From Syngnathus acus (taxonomy: Eukaryota > Chordata > Actinopteri > Syngnathiformes > Syngnathidae), in NCBI RefSeq assembly GCF_901709675.1, contig NC_051105.1, positions 9,048,104 through 9,112,103 on the forward strand: 64,000 nucleotides of DNA, written 5' to 3'. The position numbers and the translations under genes were made by a program. The notes under the pieces are model-generated. The model made no database searches. It had not been told where the DNA came from and saw nothing but the letters and a program-made list of their open reading frames with translations. Below are positions 62,491 through 64,000 of this stretch, in pieces (positions within the stretch are counted from its first letter, which is position 1; every line of letters starts with the position of its first letter).

Positions 62491-63589
62491 TGGGTTAGTA
62501 TTAGACTAACAAAACCCTCAAAATAAGGACCACCTAATTTTTACGATGCATTGTCTATATCGAGTGTCACAAGCGAACAGATGGTCCCTTCATCGAACCT
62601 GTATAGGATGCATTTTTATTTGTAAGAAACTAAACTTTATTAACTGCATTAAGGCTGAATGAATTGTCCCCTTGGCTCACATGAAGGGATCGCGCGCTGG
62701 ATTAAAGGGCTCTACAGACCGGGTGTTAATGTTTAATGCATGCCACAGGGCTGACTACGCTTATTACAGATGGGCCAAAGCAACTGTTGTGTTTCAGAAG
62801 GAGTGCTGTTTGAATGGCTCTCATACCGTACGCATTGATGTAAACCTAGACGACTTTTACGCGGTGAGGTGTCTGATGCGGCTGGCATGATGAGTGTGAG
62901 GAGTTAGCTGGCTTGCGACGGTCATTGAGAAGATTTGTTTGATGTTCAAAGGTTTCTACCAACTTTTCCATTCGGACTCTACTGTCTGTTAGATTTCCTC
63001 AGCTATTGTATTGTTTATACAACAAGAGACATGAAACAGATGTAAATTGAACACTTAGTAATACAAATAAAGTCCACTCCACACTTTCATGCATCTAACG
63101 CAAATGTGCCGATCCACACTCGAGTGACACATGCTTGCATTTGCAGACGCACAGCGCAAACATTAGTGCAGGTGCGGCTCTGTTTGACTGATGAGTCTGT
63201 TTCCAAAGTGCAAGCTGCTCCGTGACAGCTGTCTCCACACCGACTCTTAAACACAAAACTCGACATCCCACTCTCGCTCCACTTTCTTCGTTCCCTCCCT
63301 CTCCCCCTGAATCCACTTGCTTGGATTCCTCTTCCCCCTCTCTGTGCGAGGCATGCCGAAGTCAATTTTTCATCTCCAAGAGAGAACTGCCAACTCTCAA
63401 GGTACGGTAACAAGAATAAAATTCTATGTCATCTAAAAGAACTTAACTCTCCTCTATATTCCACTCCGGGGCTGAGTGAAAAGCAATCTATAGTGGATTG
63501 GGGGGGTCACACACGGAGAAGGGGAAGCAGCTGCAGCCATGGCAGTGCCAGGATTCCATCTCCACATATTGACCAGAAAGTTCAACAAT

Positions 63590-63785
63590 TACCCGTTAGC
63601 CCGGTCTCGCAATATGATTAGCATGGACTCTGATGATAATGGATTTTACATGCAATTAGGCCTAAGGGGGAATTAACTGTGTTTTGGGAATAATGCAGTA
63701 AGGGAATGAGACAACTGCCTGCTAAATGTCTGCTGTATTTGGCTGACGCACTGGAAATAAGACTTTAAAATTCAGACAGGCTCTG
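63590..63785. promoter_or_regulatory. Candidate conserved non-coding element
   Basis: A complex block (GCAATATGATTAGCATGGAC, ATGCAATTAGGCCTAAGGGG) with several homeodomain-type cores and no open frame of note. Texture-based inference. Confidence 0.2.
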
Positions 63786-64000
63786 GTAAATCTTGATTAG
63801 TCATATAAAGGCAATAATTCCATCTGCCATATGGAGTCTTTTACGTTTTTGGGGAGAGTAACAGCTTGACGGGCATGTGTCATGTTTATTCTGCCTATAT
63901 TTATTTTCTGCGTTATATGATGATACAGATCAGCGGGATACTTCAAAACTTTCATCATATTTTCATAAGGTTTCATCTGTTGGTGACTCGTCAAGTTGTC

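Larger units (their letters stand above)
61993..64000. other. Non-coding DNA at the right edge
   Basis: It contains the AT tract at 62419-62490, a G/C-balanced open stretch at 62672-62890 with no recognised family, and the enhancer-textured block at 63590-63785. No gene seen. Confidence 0.55.

Noticed and set aside
1-64000. CRISPR arrays, rRNA, bacterial operons, microRNA hairpins
   Set aside because: No regularly spaced repeats, no rRNA-like sequence, no ribosome-binding-site-led gene clusters. The few well-known microRNA seeds I looked for were not seen, though this was not an exhaustive search.

Overview
The window reads as vertebrate nuclear DNA, almost certainly from a ray-finned (percomorph-type) fish. 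It is AT-rich and mostly non-coding. Its one clear gene is split by short introns of about 210-310 bases. It carries a tRNA-derived SINE, miniature DNA transposons with TA target sites, hAT-type fragments and CA/TG microsatellites. I see no bacterial gene layout, operon, rRNA or CRISPR array. The species call is an inference from these repeat types and the intron size.

The only gene I can support firmly is a syntaxin-19 homologue (stx19) on the + strand. Its four coding exons (41726-41950, 42169-42405, 42717-42929, 43142-43378) join in phase 0 to give 303 residues. The protein has a syntaxin N-terminal helical bundle, a Qa-type SNARE motif and a cysteine-rich tail in place of a transmembrane helix. 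A splice acceptor lies 51 bases before the start codon. A well-formed non-coding exon at 40305-40363 suggests that the 5' leader is spliced and that the promoter lies near 40 kb.

About 40 kb upstream of stx19 and 20 kb downstream hold no gene I can recognise. These flanks contain transposon relics, microsatellites and several balanced-composition blocks that could be conserved regulatory DNA. They also hold a few orphan exon-like segments (1263-1361, 9378-9491, 50226-50375) that look codable but match nothing I know. The most clear-cut mobile elements are: a 382-base miniature transposon with perfect 28-base inverted ends and internal copies of the end motif (49305-49686); an old relative (30341-30693) and a solo end (26061-26088) of the same family; a second 150-base miniature element (33384-33533); a 333-base hAT-type element with an 8-base target duplication (61652-61984); and a tRNA-derived SINE (28288-28602).

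Most open reading frames of 60-200 codons here are what chance predicts for non-coding DNA, and I have not called them as genes. I did not find an undescribed multi-gene system. The points most worth checking are the intron-split structure of stx19, the self-similar miniature transposon family, and the orphan exon-like segments.
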